A stretch of 64,000 bases of DNA from Andrena cerasifolii (Eukaryota; Arthropoda; Insecta; Hymenoptera; Andrenidae), in NCBI RefSeq assembly GCF_050908995.1, contig NC_135118.1, positions 434,001-498,000 on the forward strand, given 5' to 3'. Shown here piece after piece: positions 33,548 to 46,748 of the stretch; within the stretch, counting starts at the first letter, position 1; the number at the start of each line of letters is the position of its first letter. A program made the translations under genes and the position numbers. The notes under the pieces were generated by a model. The model did not search any database, was not told the origin of the DNA, and saw nothing but the letters and a program-made list of their open reading frames with translations.

Positions 33548-36026
33548 AGTATCCCTCTTTCCACATCATGTTCTCCTGATATATTGGCCAAAATCAGGCG
33601 AAAATTTTCAGAATGCACAAAATTGGGTTTTGTAACAGGAGAACATGCCGTCGAAAGCGATGGCACAAAGTAACGTCTCCGGAAAGCAAATCAAATAGCG
33701 AGAAGTGGCGCAGATGTTTGGAGACAGTGACTGTTTAACGAACAGACGCATAATTTTCGAGCGCCTCTTGAAAGGCCTGCGCCTCATATTTGCAACTTTA
33801 AGGCGATGCCTTTGATGCTGAATTTTTAGTATACCTCTTTCCACTTCATGTTCTCCTGATATATTGGCCAAAATCAGGCGAAAATTTTCAGAATGCACAA
33901 AATTGGGTTTTGTAACAGGAGAACATGCCGTCGCAAGCGATGGCACAAAGTAACGTCTCCGGAGAGCAAATCAAATAGCGAGAAGCGCAGATGTTTCGAG
34001 ACCGTGACTGTTTAACGAACAGACGCATAATTTTCGAGCGCCTCTTGAAAGGCCTGCGCCTCATATTTGCAACTTTAAGGCGATGCCTTTGATGCTAAAT
34101 TTTTAGTATACCTCTTTCCACTTCATGTTCTCCTGATATATTGGCCAAAATCTGGCGAAAATTTTCAGAATGCACAAAATTGGGTTTTGTAACAGGAGAA
34201 CATGTCGTCGAAAGCGATGGCACAAAATAACGTGTCCGGAGAGCAAATCAAATAGCGAGAAGCGCAGATGTTTCGACTGTTTAACGAAGAGATGCAGAAT
34301 TTTCGAACGCGCCTTGAAAGGCCTGCGCCTCATATTTGCAACTTTAAGGCGATGCCTTTGATGCTGAATTTTTAGTATACCTCTTTCCACTTCATGTTCT
34401 CCTGATATATTGGCCAAAATCTGGCGAAAATTTTCAGAATGCACAAAATTGGGTTTTGTAAAAGGAGAACATGCCGTCGAAAGCGATGGCACAAAGTAAC
34501 GTCTCCGGAAAGCAAATCAAAGAGCGAGAAGTGGCGCAGATGTTTCGAGACCGTGACTGTTTAACGAACAGACGCATAATTTTCGAGCGCCTCTTGAAAG
34601 GCCTGCGCCTCTTATGTGCAACTTCAAGGCCATGCCGTAAATGCTGAAATTTAGTATACCTCTTTCCACTTCATGTTCTCCTGATATATTGGACAAAATC
34701 TGGCGAAAATTTTCAGAATGCACAAAATTGGGCTTTGTAACAGGAGCACATGCCGTCGAAAGAGATGGCACAAAATAACGTCTCCGGAGAGCAAATCAAA
34801 TAGCGAGAAGCGCAGATGTTTCGACTGTTTAACGAAGAGATGCAGAATTTTCGAACGCGCGTTGAAAGGCCTGCGCCTCATATTTGCCACTCTAAGGCCA
34901 TGCCTTTGATGCTAAATTTTTAGTATACCTCTTTCCACATCATGTTCTCCTGATATATTGGCCAAAATCAGGCGAAAATTTTCAGAATGCACAAAATTGG
35001 GTTTTGTAACAGGAGAACATGCCGTCGAAAGCGATGGCACAAAGTAACGTCTCCGGAAAGCAAATCAAATAGCGAGAAGTGGCACAGATGTTTGGAGACA
35101 GTGACTGTTTAACGAACAGACGCATAATTTTCGAGCGCCTCTTGAAAGGCCTGCGCCTCATATTTGCAACTTTAAGGCGATGCCTTTGATGCTGAATTTT
35201 TAGTATACCTCTTTCCACTTCATGTTCTCCTGATATATTGGCCAAAATCAGGCGAAAATTTTCAGAATGCACAAAATTGGGTTTTGTAACAGGAGAACAT
35301 GCCGTCGAAAGCGATGGCACAAAGTAACGTCTCCGGAGAGCAAATCAAATAGCGAGAAGCGCAGATGTTTCGAGACCGTGACTGTTTAACGAACAGACGC
35401 ATAATTTTCGAGCGCCTCTTGAAAGGCCTGCGCCTCATATTTGCAACTTTAAGGCGATGCCTTTGATGCTAAATTTTTAGTATACCTATTTCCACTTCAT
35501 GTTCTCCTGATATATTGGCCAAAATCTGGCGAAAATTTTCAGAATGCACAAAATTGGGTTTTGCAAAAGGAGAACATGCCGTCGAAAGCGATGGCACAAA
35601 GTAACGTCTCCGGAAAGCAAATCAAAGAGCGAGAAGTGGCGCAGATGTTTGGAGACAGTGACTGTTTAACGAACAGACGCATAATTTTCGAGCGCCTCTT
35701 GAAAGGCCTGCGCCTCTTATTTGCAACTTCAAGGCCATGGCTTTGAAGCTGAAATTTAGTATACCTCGTTCCACTTCATGTTCTCCTGATATATTGGCCA
35801 AAATCAGGCGAAAATTTTCAGAATGCACAAAATTGGGTTTTGTAACAGGAGAACATGCCGTCGAAAGCGATGGCACAAAATAACGTGTCCGGAGAGCAAA
35901 TCAAATAGCGAGAAGCGCAGATGTTTCGACTGTTTAACGAAGAGATGCAGAATTTTCGAACGCGCCTTGAAAGGCCTGCGCCTCATATTTGCAACTCTAA
36001 GGCCATGCGTTTGATGCTAAATTTTT
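33548..36026. repeat. A-B-D-(F/G)-H-A-B-C-D (2,479 bp)
   Basis: Units start at 33548, 33828, 34105, 34374, 34653, 34922, 35202, 35479 and 35758. The first three repeat 31068..31893, after which an F/G chimera replaces F-G. The H at 34653 again has caggagcacatg and ends in aaggccatg. The block then returns to A-B-C-D. The C at 35479 has tacctatttcc and gttttgcaaaagg; the D at 35758 begins tacctcgttcc. Confidence 0.91.
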
Positions 36027-37129
36027 AGTATACCTCTTTCCGCTTCATGTTCTCCTGATATATTGGCCAAAATCTGGCGAAAATTTTCAGAATGCACAAA
36101 ATTGGGTTTTGTAAAAGGAGAACATGCCGTCGAAAGCGATGGCACAAAGTAACGTCTCCGGAGAGCAAATCAAATAGCGAGAAGCGCAGATGTTTCGAGA
36201 CCGTGACTGTTTAACGAACAGACGCATAATTTGCGAGCGCCTCTTGAAAGGCCTGCGCCTCATATGTGCAACTTCAAGGCCATGCCTTAAATGCTGAAAT
36301 TTAGTATACCTCTTTCCACTTCATGTTCTCCTGATATATTGGCCAAAATCAGGCGAAAATTTTCAGAATGCACAAAATTGGGTTTTGTAACAGGAGAACA
36401 TGCCGTCGAAAGCGATGGCACAAAGTAACGTCTCCGGAAAGCAAATCAAAGAGCGAGAAGTGGCGCAGCTGTTTCGAGACAGTGACTGTTTAACGAACAG
36501 ACGCATAATTTTCGAGCGCCTCTTGAAAGGCCTGCGCCTCTTATGTGCAACTTCAAGGCCATGCCTTAAATGCTGAAATTTAGTATACCTCTTTCCACTT
36601 CATGTTCTCCTGATATATTGGCCAAAATCAGGCGAAAATTTTCAGAATGCACAAAATTGGGTTTTGTAACAGGAGAACATGCCGTCGAAAGCGATGGCAC
36701 AAAGTAACGTCTCCGGAAAGCAAATCAAAGAGCGAGAAGTGGCGCAGATGTTTCGAGACCGTGACTGTTTAACGAACAGACGCATAATTTTCGAGCGCCT
36801 CTTGAAAGGCCTGCGCCTCTTATGTGCAACTTCAAGGCCATGCCGTAAATGCTGAAATTTAGTATACCTCTTTCCACTTCATGTTCTCCTGATATATTGG
36901 ACAAAATCTGGCGAAAATTTTCAGAATGCACAAAATTGGGCTTTGTAACAGGAGAACATGCCGTCGAAAGAGATGGCACAAAATAACGTCTCCGGAGAGC
37001 AAATCAAATAGCGAGAAGCGCAGATGTTTCGACTGTTTAACGAAGAGATGCAGAATTTTCGAACGCGCGTTGAAAGGCCTGCGCCTCATATTTGCCACTC
37101 TAAGGCGATGCCTTTGATGCTAAATTTTT
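36027..37129. repeat. First B* and G* units: B*-G*-(F/G)-H
   Basis: Units start at 36027 (B*, 276 bp), 36303 (G*, 279 bp), 36582 (F/G) and 36861 (H). B* is B with a G-like tail: it lacks tgg and also one base of the A/T run, reads atttgcgagcg and ends ccttaaatgctg. G* keeps gcagctg but has the A-like cgaacagacgcataattttcg and ccttaaatg in place of ccgtaaatg. These two derivatives dominate the rest of the window. This first B* has catatgtgcaacttc, unlike later copies (catatttgcaacttt). Confidence 0.91.
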
Positions 37130-39340
37130 AGTATACCTCTTTCCACATCATGTTCTCCTGATATATTGGCCAAAATCAGGCGAAAATTTTCAGAATGCAC
37201 AAAATTGGGTTTTGTAAAAGGAGAACATGCCGTCGAAAGCGATGGCACAAAGTAACGTCTCCGGAAAGCAAATCAAAGAGCGAGAAGTGGCGCAGATGTT
37301 TCGAGACCGTGACTGTTTAACGAACAGACGCATAATTTTCGAGCGCCTCTTGAAAGGCCTGCGCCTCTTATTTGCAACTTTAAGGCCATGCCTTTGAAGC
37401 TGAAATTTAGTATACCTCTTTCCACTTCATGTTCTCCTGATATATTGGCCAAAATCAGGCGAAAATTTTCAGAATGCACAAAATTGGGTTTTGTAACAGG
37501 AGAACATGCCGTCGAAAGCGATGGCACAAAGTAACGTCTCCGGAAAGCAAATCAAAGAGCGAGAAGTGGCGCAGCTGTTTCGAGACAGTGACTGTTTAAC
37601 GAAGAGACGCAGAATTTTCGAACGCCTCTTGAAAGGCCTGCGCCTCTTATGTGCAACTTCAAGGCCATGCCGTAAATGCTGAAATTTAGTATACCTCTTT
37701 CCACTTCATGTTCTCCTGATATATTGGACAAAATCTGGCGAAAATTTTCAGAATGCACAAAATTGGGCTTTGTAACAGGAGAACATGCCGTCGAAAGAGA
37801 TGGCACAAAATAACGTCTCCGGAGAGCAAATCAAATAGCGAGAAGCGCAGATGTTTCGACTGTTTAACGAAGAGATGCAGAATTTTCGAACGCGCGTTGA
37901 AAGGCCTGCGCCTCATATTTGCCACTCTAAGGCGATGCCTTTGATGCTAAATTTTTAGTATACCTCTTTCCACATCATGTTCTCCTGATATATTGGCCAA
38001 AATCAGGCGAAAATTTTCAGAATGCACAAAATTGGGTTTTGTAACAGGAGAACATGCCGTCGAAAGCGATGGCACAAAGTAACGTCTCCGGAAAGCAAAT
38101 CAAATAGCGAGAAGTGGCGCAGATGTTTGGAGACAGTGACTGTTTAACGAACAGACGCATAATTTTCGAGCGCCTCTTGAAAGGCCTGCGCCTCATATTT
38201 GCAACTTTAAGGCGATGCCTTTGATGCTGAATTTTTAGTATACCTCTTTCCACTTCATGTTCTCCTGATATATTGGCCAAAATCAGGCGAAAATTTTCAG
38301 AATGCACAAAATTGGGTTTTGTAACAGGAGAACATGCCGTCGCAAGCGATGGCACAAAGTAACGTCTCCGGAGAGCAAATCAAATAGCGAGAAGCGCAGA
38401 TGTTTCGAGACCGTGACTGTTTAACGAACAGACGCATAATTTTCGAGCGCCTCTTGAAAGGCCTGCGCCTCATATTTGCAACTTTAAGGCGATGCCTTTG
38501 ATGCTAAATTTTTAGTATACCTCTTTCCACTTCATGTTCTCCTGATATATTGGCCAAAATCTGGCGAAAATTTTCAGAATGCACAAAATTGGGTTTTGTA
38601 ACAGGAGAACATGTCGTCGAAAGCGATGGCACAAAATAACGTGTCCGGAGAGCAAATCAAATAGCGAGAAGCGCAGATGTTTCGACTGTTTAACGAAGAG
38701 ATGCAGAATTTTCGAACGCGCCTTGAAAGGCCTGCGCCTCATATTTGCAACTTTAAGGCGATGCCTTTGATGCTGAATTTTTAGTATACCTCTTTCCACT
38801 TCATGTTCTCCTGATATATTGGCCAAAATCTGGCGAAAATTTTCAGAATGCACAAAATTGGGTTTTGTAAAAGAAGAACATGCCGTCGAAAGCGATGGCA
38901 CAAAGTAACGTCTCCGGAAAGCAAATCAAAGAGCGAGAAGTGGCGCAGATGTTTCGAGACCGTAACTGTTTAACGAACAGACGCATAATTTTCGAGCGCC
39001 TCTTGAAAGGCCTGCGCCTCTTATTTGCAACTTTAAGGCCATGCCTTTGAAGCTGAAATTTAGTATACCTCTTTCCACTTCATGTTCTCCTGATATATTG
39101 GCCAAAATCAGGCGAAAATTTTCAGAATGCACAAAATTGGGTTTTGTAAAAGGAGAACATGCCGTCGAAAGCGATGGCACAAAGTAACGTCTCCGGAAAG
39201 CAAATCAAAGAGCGAGAAGTGGCGCAGCTGTTTCGAGACAGTGACTGTTTAACGAACAGACGCATAATTTTCGAGCGCCTCTTGAAAGGCCTGCGCCTCT
39301 TATGTGCAACTTCAAGGCCATGCCTTAAATGCTGAAATTT
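37130..39340. repeat. F-G-H-A-B-D-F-G* (2,211 bp)
   Basis: Units start at 37130, 37409, 37688, 37957, 38237, 38514, 38783 and 39062. The order matches 32721 onward (offset 4,409 bp), including the D unit with catgtcg at 38514. The G at 37409 is the last one in the window with ccgtaaatg; the next at 39062 is G*. The F at 38783 has gtaaaagaagaac and ccgtaactg. Confidence 0.92.
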
Positions 39341-42300
39341 AGTATACCTCTTTCCACTTCATGTTCTCCTGATATATTGGACAAAATCTGGCGAAAATTT
39401 TCAGAATGCACAAAATTGGGCTTTGTAACAGGAGAACATGCCGTCGAAAGAGATGGCACAAAATAACGTCTCCGGAGAGCAAATCAAATAGCGAGAAGCG
39501 CAGATGTTTCGACTGTTTAACGAAGAGATGCAGAATTTTCGAACGCGCGTTGAAAGGCCTGCGCCTCATATTTGCCACTCTAAGGCGATGCCTTTGATGC
39601 TAAATTTTTAGTATACCTCTTTCCACATCATGTTCTCCTGATATATTGGCCAAAATCAGGCGAAAATTTTCAGAATGCACAAAATTGGGTTTTGTAACAG
39701 GAGAACATGCCGTCGAAAGCGATGGCACAAAGTAACGTCTCCGGAAAGCAAATCAAATAGCGAGAAGTGGCGCAGATGTTTGGAGACAGTGACTGTTTAA
39801 CGAACAGACGCATAATTTTCGAGCGCCTCTTGAAAGGCCTGCGCCTCATATTTGCAACTTTAAGGCGATGCCTTTGATGCTGAATTTTTAGTATACCTCT
39901 TTCCACTTCATGTTCTCCTGATATATTGGACAAAATCTGGCGAAAATTTTCAGAATGCACAAAATTGGGCTTTGTAACAGGAGAACATGCCGTCGAAAGA
40001 GATGGCACAAAATAACGTCTCCGGAGAGCAAATCAAATAGCGAGAAGCGCAGATGTTTCGACTGTTTAACGAAGAGATGCAGAATTTTCGAACGCGCCTT
40101 GAAAGGCCTGCGCCTCATATTTGCAACTTTAAGGCGATGCCTTTGATGCTAAATTTTTAGTATACCTCTTTCCGCTTCATGTTCTCCTGATATATTGGCC
40201 AAAATCTGGCGAAAATTTTCAGAATGCACAAAATTGGGTTTTGTAACAGGAGAACATGCCGTCGAAAGAGATGGCACAAAGTAACGTCTCCGGAGAGCAA
40301 ATCAAATAGCGAGAAGCGCAGATGTTTCGAGACCGTGACTGTTTAACGAACAGACGCATAATTTTCGAGCGCCTCTTGAAAGGCCTGCGCCTCATATTTG
40401 CAACTTTAAGGCGATGCCTTTGATGCTAAATTTTTAGTATACCTCTTTCCACTTCATGTTCTCCTGATATATTGGCCAAAATCTGGCGAAAATTTTCAGA
40501 ATGCACAAAATTGGGTTTTGTAACAGGAGAACATGCCGTCGAAAGCGATGGCACAAAGTAACGTCTCCGGAAAGCAAATCAAAGAGCGAGAAGTGGCGCA
40601 GATGTTTGGAGACAGTGACTGTTTAACGAACAGACGCATAATTTTCGAGCGCCTCTTGAAAGGCCTGCGCCTCTTATTTGCAACTTCAAGGCCATGGCTT
40701 TGAAGCTGAAATTTAGTATACCTCTTTCCACTTCATGTTCTCCTGATATATTGGCCAAAATCAGGCGAAAATTTTCAGAATGCACAAAATTGGGTTTTGT
40801 AACAGGAGAACATGCCGTCGAAAGCGATGGCACAAAATAACGTGTCCAGAGAGCAAATCAAATAGCGAGAAGCGCAGATGTTTCGACTGTTTAACGAAGA
40901 GATGCAGAATTTTCGAACGCGCCTTGAAAGGCCTGCGCCTCATATTTGCAACTCTAAGGCGATGCCTTTGATGCTAAATTTTTAGTATACCTCTTTCCGC
41001 TTCATGTTCTCCTGATATATTGGCCAAAATCTGGCGAAAATTTTCAGAATGCACAAAATTGGGTTTTGTAACAGGAGAACATGCCGTCGAAAGAGATGGC
41101 ACAAAGTAACGTCTCCGGAGAGCAAATCAAATAGCGAGAAGCGCAGATGTTTCGAGACCGTGACTGTTTAACGAACAGACGCATAATTTTCGAGCGCCTC
41201 TTGAAAGGCCTGCGCCTCATATTTGCAACTTTAAGGCGATGCCTTTGATGCTAAATTTTTAGTATACCTCTTTCCACTTCATGTTCTCCTGATATATTGG
41301 CCAAAATCTGGCGAAAATTTTCAGAATGCACAGAATTGGGTTTTGTAACAGGAGAACATGCCGTCGAAAGCGATGGCACAAAATAACGTGTCCGGAGAGC
41401 AAATCAAATAGCGAGAAGCGCAGATGTTTCGACTGTTTAACGAAGAGATGCAGAATTTTCGAACGCGCCTTGAAAGGCCTGCTCCTCATATTTGCAACTC
41501 TAAGGCGATGCCTTTGATGCTAAATTTTTAGTATACCTCTTTCCGCTTCATGTTCTCCTGATATATTGGCCAAAATCTGGCGAAAATTTTCAGAATGCAC
41601 AAAATTGGGTTTTGTAAAAGGAGAACATGCCGTCGAAAGCGATGGCACAAAGTAACGTCTCCGGAGAGCAAATCAAATAGCGAGAAGCGCAGATGTTTCG
41701 AGACCGTGACTGTTTAACGAACAGACGCATAATTTGCGAGCGCCTCTTGAAAGGCCTGCGCCTCATATTTGCAACTTTAAGGCGATGCCTTAAATGCTGA
41801 AATTTAGTATACCTCTTTCCACTTCATGTTCTCCTGATATATTGGCCAAAATCAGGCGAAAATTTTCAGAATGCACAAAATTGGGTTTTGTAACAGGAGA
41901 ACATGCCGTCGAAAGCGATGGCACAAAGTAACGTCTCCGGAAAGCAAATCAAAGAGCGAGAAGTGGCGCAGCTGTTTCGAGACAGTGACTGTTTAACGAA
42001 CAGACGCATAATTTTCGAGCGCCTCTTGAAAGGCCTGCGCCTCTTATGTGCAACTTCAAGGCCATGCCTTAAATGCTGAAATTTAGTATACCTCTTTCCA
42101 CTTCATGTTCTCCTGATATATTGGACAAAATCTGGCGAAAATTTTCAGAATGCACAAAATTGGGCTTTGTAACAGGAGAACATGCCGTCGAAAGAGATGG
42201 CACAAAATAACGTCTCCGGAGAGCAAATCAAATAGCGAGAAGCGCAGATGTTTCGACTGTTTAACGAAGAGATGCAGAATTTTCGAACGCGCGTTGAAAG

Positions 42301-43456
42301 GCCTGCGCCTCATATTTGCCACTCTAAGGCGATGCCTTTGATGCTAAATTTTTAGTATACCTCTTTCCACATCATGTTCTCCTGATATATTGGCCAAAAT
42401 CAGGCGAAAATTTTCAGAATGCACAAAATTGGGTTTTGTAACAGGAGAACATGCCGTCGAAAGAGATGGCACAAAGTAACGTCTCCGGAGAGCAAATCAA
42501 ATAGCGAGAAGCGCAGATGTTTCGAGACCGTGACTGTTTAACGAACAGACGCATAATTTGCGAGCGCCTCTTGAAAGGCCTGCGCCTCATATTTGCAACT
42601 TTAAGGCGATGCCTTAAATGCTGAAATTTAGTATACCTCTTTCCACTTCATGTTCTCCTGATATATTGGCCAAAATCAGGCGAAAATTTTCAGAATGCAC
42701 AAAATTGGGTTTTGTAACAGGAGAACATGCCGTCGAAAGCGATGGCACAAAGTAACGTCTCCGGAAAGCAAATCAAAGAGCGAGAAGTGGCGCAGCTGTT
42801 TCGAGACAGTGACTGTTTAACGAACAGACGCATAATTTTCGAGCGCCTCTTGAAAGGCCTGCGCCTCTTATGTGCAACTTCAAGGCCATGCCTTAAATGC
42901 TGAAATTTAGTATACCTCTTTCCACTTCATGTTCTCCTGATATATTGGACAAAATCTGGCGAAAATTTTCAGAATGCACAAAATTGGGCTTTGTAACAGG
43001 AGAACATGCCGTCGAAAGAGATGGCACAAAATAACGTCTCCGGAGAGCAAATCAAATAGCGAGAAGCGCAGATGTTTCGACTGTTTAACGAAGAGATGCA
43101 GAATTTTCGAACGCGCGTTGAAAGGCCTGCGCCTCATATTTGCCACTCTAAGGCGATGCCTTTGATGCTAAATTTTTAGTATACCTCTTTCCACATCATG
43201 TTCTCCTGATATATTGGCCAAAATCAGGCGAAAATTTTCAGAATGCACAAAATTGGGTTTTGTAACAGGAGAACATGCCGTCGAAAGAGATGGCACAAAG
43301 TAACGTCGCCGGAGAGCAAATCAAACAGCGAGAAGTGGCGCAGATGTTTGGAGACAGTGACTGTTTAACGAACAGACGCATAATTTTCGAGCGCCTCTTG
43401 AAAGGCCTGCGCCTCTTATGTGCAACTTCAAGGCCATGCCTTAAATGCTGAAATTT
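39341..43456. repeat. 4,116-bp block of 15 units
   Basis: Order: H-(H/D)-type block beginning H-A-D-B-C-D-B-D-B*-G*-H-B*-G*-H-(E/G*). Starts are 39341, 39610, 39890, 40159, 40436, 40715, 40984, 41261, 41530, 41806, 42085, 42354, 42630, 42909 and 43178. The short unit at 39890 is H on the left and D on the right. B*-G*-H (824 bp) is tandem at 41530..42353 and 42354..43177. Private markers are gtgtccagag near 40841, cacagaattggg with cctgctcctc in the D at 41261, and cgtcgccgg in the E/G* at 43178. Confidence 0.93.
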
Positions 43457-46400
43457 AGTATACCTCTTTCCACTTCATGTTCTCCTGATATATTGGACAA
43501 AATCTGGCGAAAATTTTCAGAATGCACAAAATTGGGCTTTGTAACAGGAGAACATGCCGTCGAAAGAGATGGCACAAAATAACGTCTCCGGAGAGCAAAT
43601 CAAATAGCGAGAAGCGCAGATGTTTCGACTGTTTAACGAAGAGATGCAGAATTTTCGAACGCGCGTTGAAAGGCCTGCGCCTCATATTTGCCACTCTAAG
43701 GCGATGCCTTTGATGCTAAATTTTTAGTATACCTCTTTCCACATCATGTTCTCCTGATATATTGGCCAAAATCAGGCGAAAATTTTCAGAATGCACAAAA
43801 TTGGGTTTTGTAACAGGAGAACATGCCGTCGAAAGCGATGGCACAAAGTAACGTCTCCGGAAAGCAAATCAAATAGCGAGAAGTGGCGCAGATGTTTGGA
43901 GACAGTGACTGTTTAACGAACAGACGCATAATTTTCGAGCGCCTCTTGAAAGGCCTGCGCCTCATATTTGCAACTTTAAGGCGATGCCTTTGATGCTGAA
44001 TTTTTAGTATACCTCTTTCCACTTCATGTTCTCCTGATATATTGGACAAAATCTGGCGAAAATTTTCAGAATGCACAAAATTGGGCTTTGTAACAGGAGA
44101 ACATGCCGTCGAAAGAGATGGCACAAAATAACGTCTCCGGAGAGCAAATCAAATAGCGAGAAGCGCAGATGTTTCGACTGTTTAACGAAGAGATGCAGAA
44201 TTTTCGAACGCGCCTTGAAAGGCCTGCGCCTCATATTTGCAACTTTAAGGCGATGCCTTTGATGCTAAATTTTTAGTATACCTCTTTCCGCTTCATGTTC
44301 TCCTGATATATTGGCCAAAATCTGGCGAAAATTTTCAGAATGCACAAAATTGGGTTTTGTAACAGGAGAACATGCCGTCGAAAGAGATGGCACAAAGTAA
44401 CGTCTCCGGAGAGCAAATCAAATAGCGAGAAGCGCAGATGTTTCGAGACCGTGACTGTTTAACGAACAGACGCATAATTTTCGAGCGCCTCTTGAAAGGC
44501 CTGCGCCTCATATTTGCAACTTTAAGGCGATGCCTTTGATGCTAAATTTTTAGTATACCTCTTTCCACTTCATGTTCTCCTGATATATTGGCCAAAATCT
44601 GGCGAAAATTTTCAGAATGCACAAAATTGGGTTTTGTAACAGGAGAACATGCCGTCGAAAGCGATGGCACAAAGTAACGTCTCCGGAAAGCAAATCAAAG
44701 AGCGAGAAGTGGCGCAGATGTTTGGAGACAGTGACTGTTTAACGAACAGACGCATAATTTTCGAGCGCCTCTTGAAAGGCCTGCGCCTCTTATTTGCAAC
44801 TTCAAGGCCATGGCTTTGAAGCTGAAATTTAGTATACCTCTTTCCACTTCATGTTCTCCTGATATATTGGCCAAAATCAGGCGAAAATTTTCAGAATGCA
44901 CAAAATTGGGTTTTGTAACAGGAGAACATGCCGTCGAAAGCGATGGCACAAAATAACGTGTCCAGAGAGCAAATCAAATAGCGAGAAGCGCAGATGTTTC
45001 GACTGTTTAACGAAGAGATGCAGAATTTTCGAACGCGCCTTGAAAGGCCTGCGCCTCATATTTGCAACTCTAAGGCGATGCCTTTGATGCTAAATTTTTA
45101 GTATACCTCTTTCCGCTTCATGTTCTCCTGATATATTGGCCAAAATCTGGCGAAAATTTTCAGAATGCACAAAATTGGGTTTTGTAACAGGAGAACATGC
45201 CGTCGAAAGAGATGGCACAAAGTAACGTCTCCGGAGAGCAAATCAAATAGCGAGAAGCGCAGATGTTTCGAGACCGTGACTGTTTAACGAACAGACGCAT
45301 AATTTTCGAGCGCCTCTTGAAAGGCCTGCGCCTCATATTTGCAACTTTAAGGCGATGCCTTTGATGCTAAATTTTTAGTATACCTCTTTCCACTTCATGT
45401 TCTCCTGATATATTGGCCAAAATCTGGCGAAAATTTTCAGAATGCACAGAATTGGGTTTTGTAACAGGAGAACATGCCGTCGAAAGCGATGGCACAAAAT
45501 AACGTGTCCGGAGAGCAAATCAAATAGCGAGAAGCGCAGATGTTTCGACTGTTTAACGAAGAGATGCAGAATTTTCGAACGCGCCTTGAAAGGCCTGCTC
45601 CTCATATTTGCAACTCTAAGGCGATGCCTTTGATGCTAAATTTTTAGTATACCTCTTTCCGCTTCATGTTCTCCTGATATATTGGCCAAAATCTGGCGAA
45701 AATTTTCAGAATGCACAAAATTGGGTTTTGTAAAAGGAGAACATGCCGTCGAAAGCGATGGCACAAAGTAACGTCTCCGGAGAGCAAATCAAATAGCGAG
45801 AAGCGCAGATGTTTCGAGACCGTGACTGTTTAACGAACAGACGCATAATTTGCGAGCGCCTCTTGAAAGGCCTGCGCCTCATATTTGCAACTTTAAGGCG
45901 ATGCCTTAAATGCTGAAATTTAGTATACCTCTTTCCACTTCATGTTCTCCTGATATATTGGCCAAAATCAGGCGAAAATTTTCAGAATGCACAAAATTGG
46001 GTTTTGTAACAGGAGAACATGCCGTCGAAAGCGATGGCACAAAGTAACGTCTCCGGAAAGCAAATCAAAGAGCGAGAAGTGGCGCAGCTGTTTCGAGACA
46101 GTGACTGTTTAACGAACAGACGCATAATTTTCGAGCGCCTCTTGAAAGGCCTGCGCCTCTTATGTGCAACTTCAAGGCCATGCCTTAAATGCTGAAATTT
46201 AGTATACCTCTTTCCACTTCATGTTCTCCTGATATATTGGACAAAATCTGGCGAAAATTTTCAGAATGCACAAAATTGGGCTTTGTAACAGGAGAACATG
46301 CCGTCGAAAGAGATGGCACAAAATAACGTCTCCGGAGAGCAAATCAAATAGCGAGAAGCGCAGATGTTTCGACTGTTTAACGAAGAGATGCAGAATTTTC

Positions 46401-46748
46401 GAACGCGCGTTGAAAGGCCTGCGCCTCATATTTGCCACTCTAAGGCGATGCCTTTGATGCTAAATTTTTAGTATACCTCTTTCCACATCATGTTCTCCTG
46501 ATATATTGGCCAAAATCAGGCGAAAATTTTCAGAATGCACAAAATTGGGTTTTGTAACAGGAGAACATGCCGTCGAAAGAGATGGCACAAAGTAACGTCG
46601 CCGGAGAGCAAATCAAACAGCGAGAAGTGGCGCAGATGTTTGGAGACAGTGACTGTTTAACGAACAGACGCATAATTTTCGAGCGCCTCTTGAAAGGCCT
46701 GCGCCTCTTATGTGCAACTTCAAGGCCATGCCTTAAATGCTGAAATTT
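43457..46748. repeat. Shortened copy of the 4,116-bp block (3,292 bp, 12 units)
   Basis: Starts are 43457, 43726, 44006, 44275, 44552, 44831, 45100, 45377, 45646, 45922, 46201 and 46470. The first eleven units match 39341..42353 at an offset of 4,116 bp, sharing tccagagagc, cacagaattggg, cctgctcctc and atttgcgagcg. The final E/G* unit matches 43178 at an offset of 3,292 bp. The copy thus lacks exactly one 824-bp B*-G*-H trimer. Confidence 0.94.
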
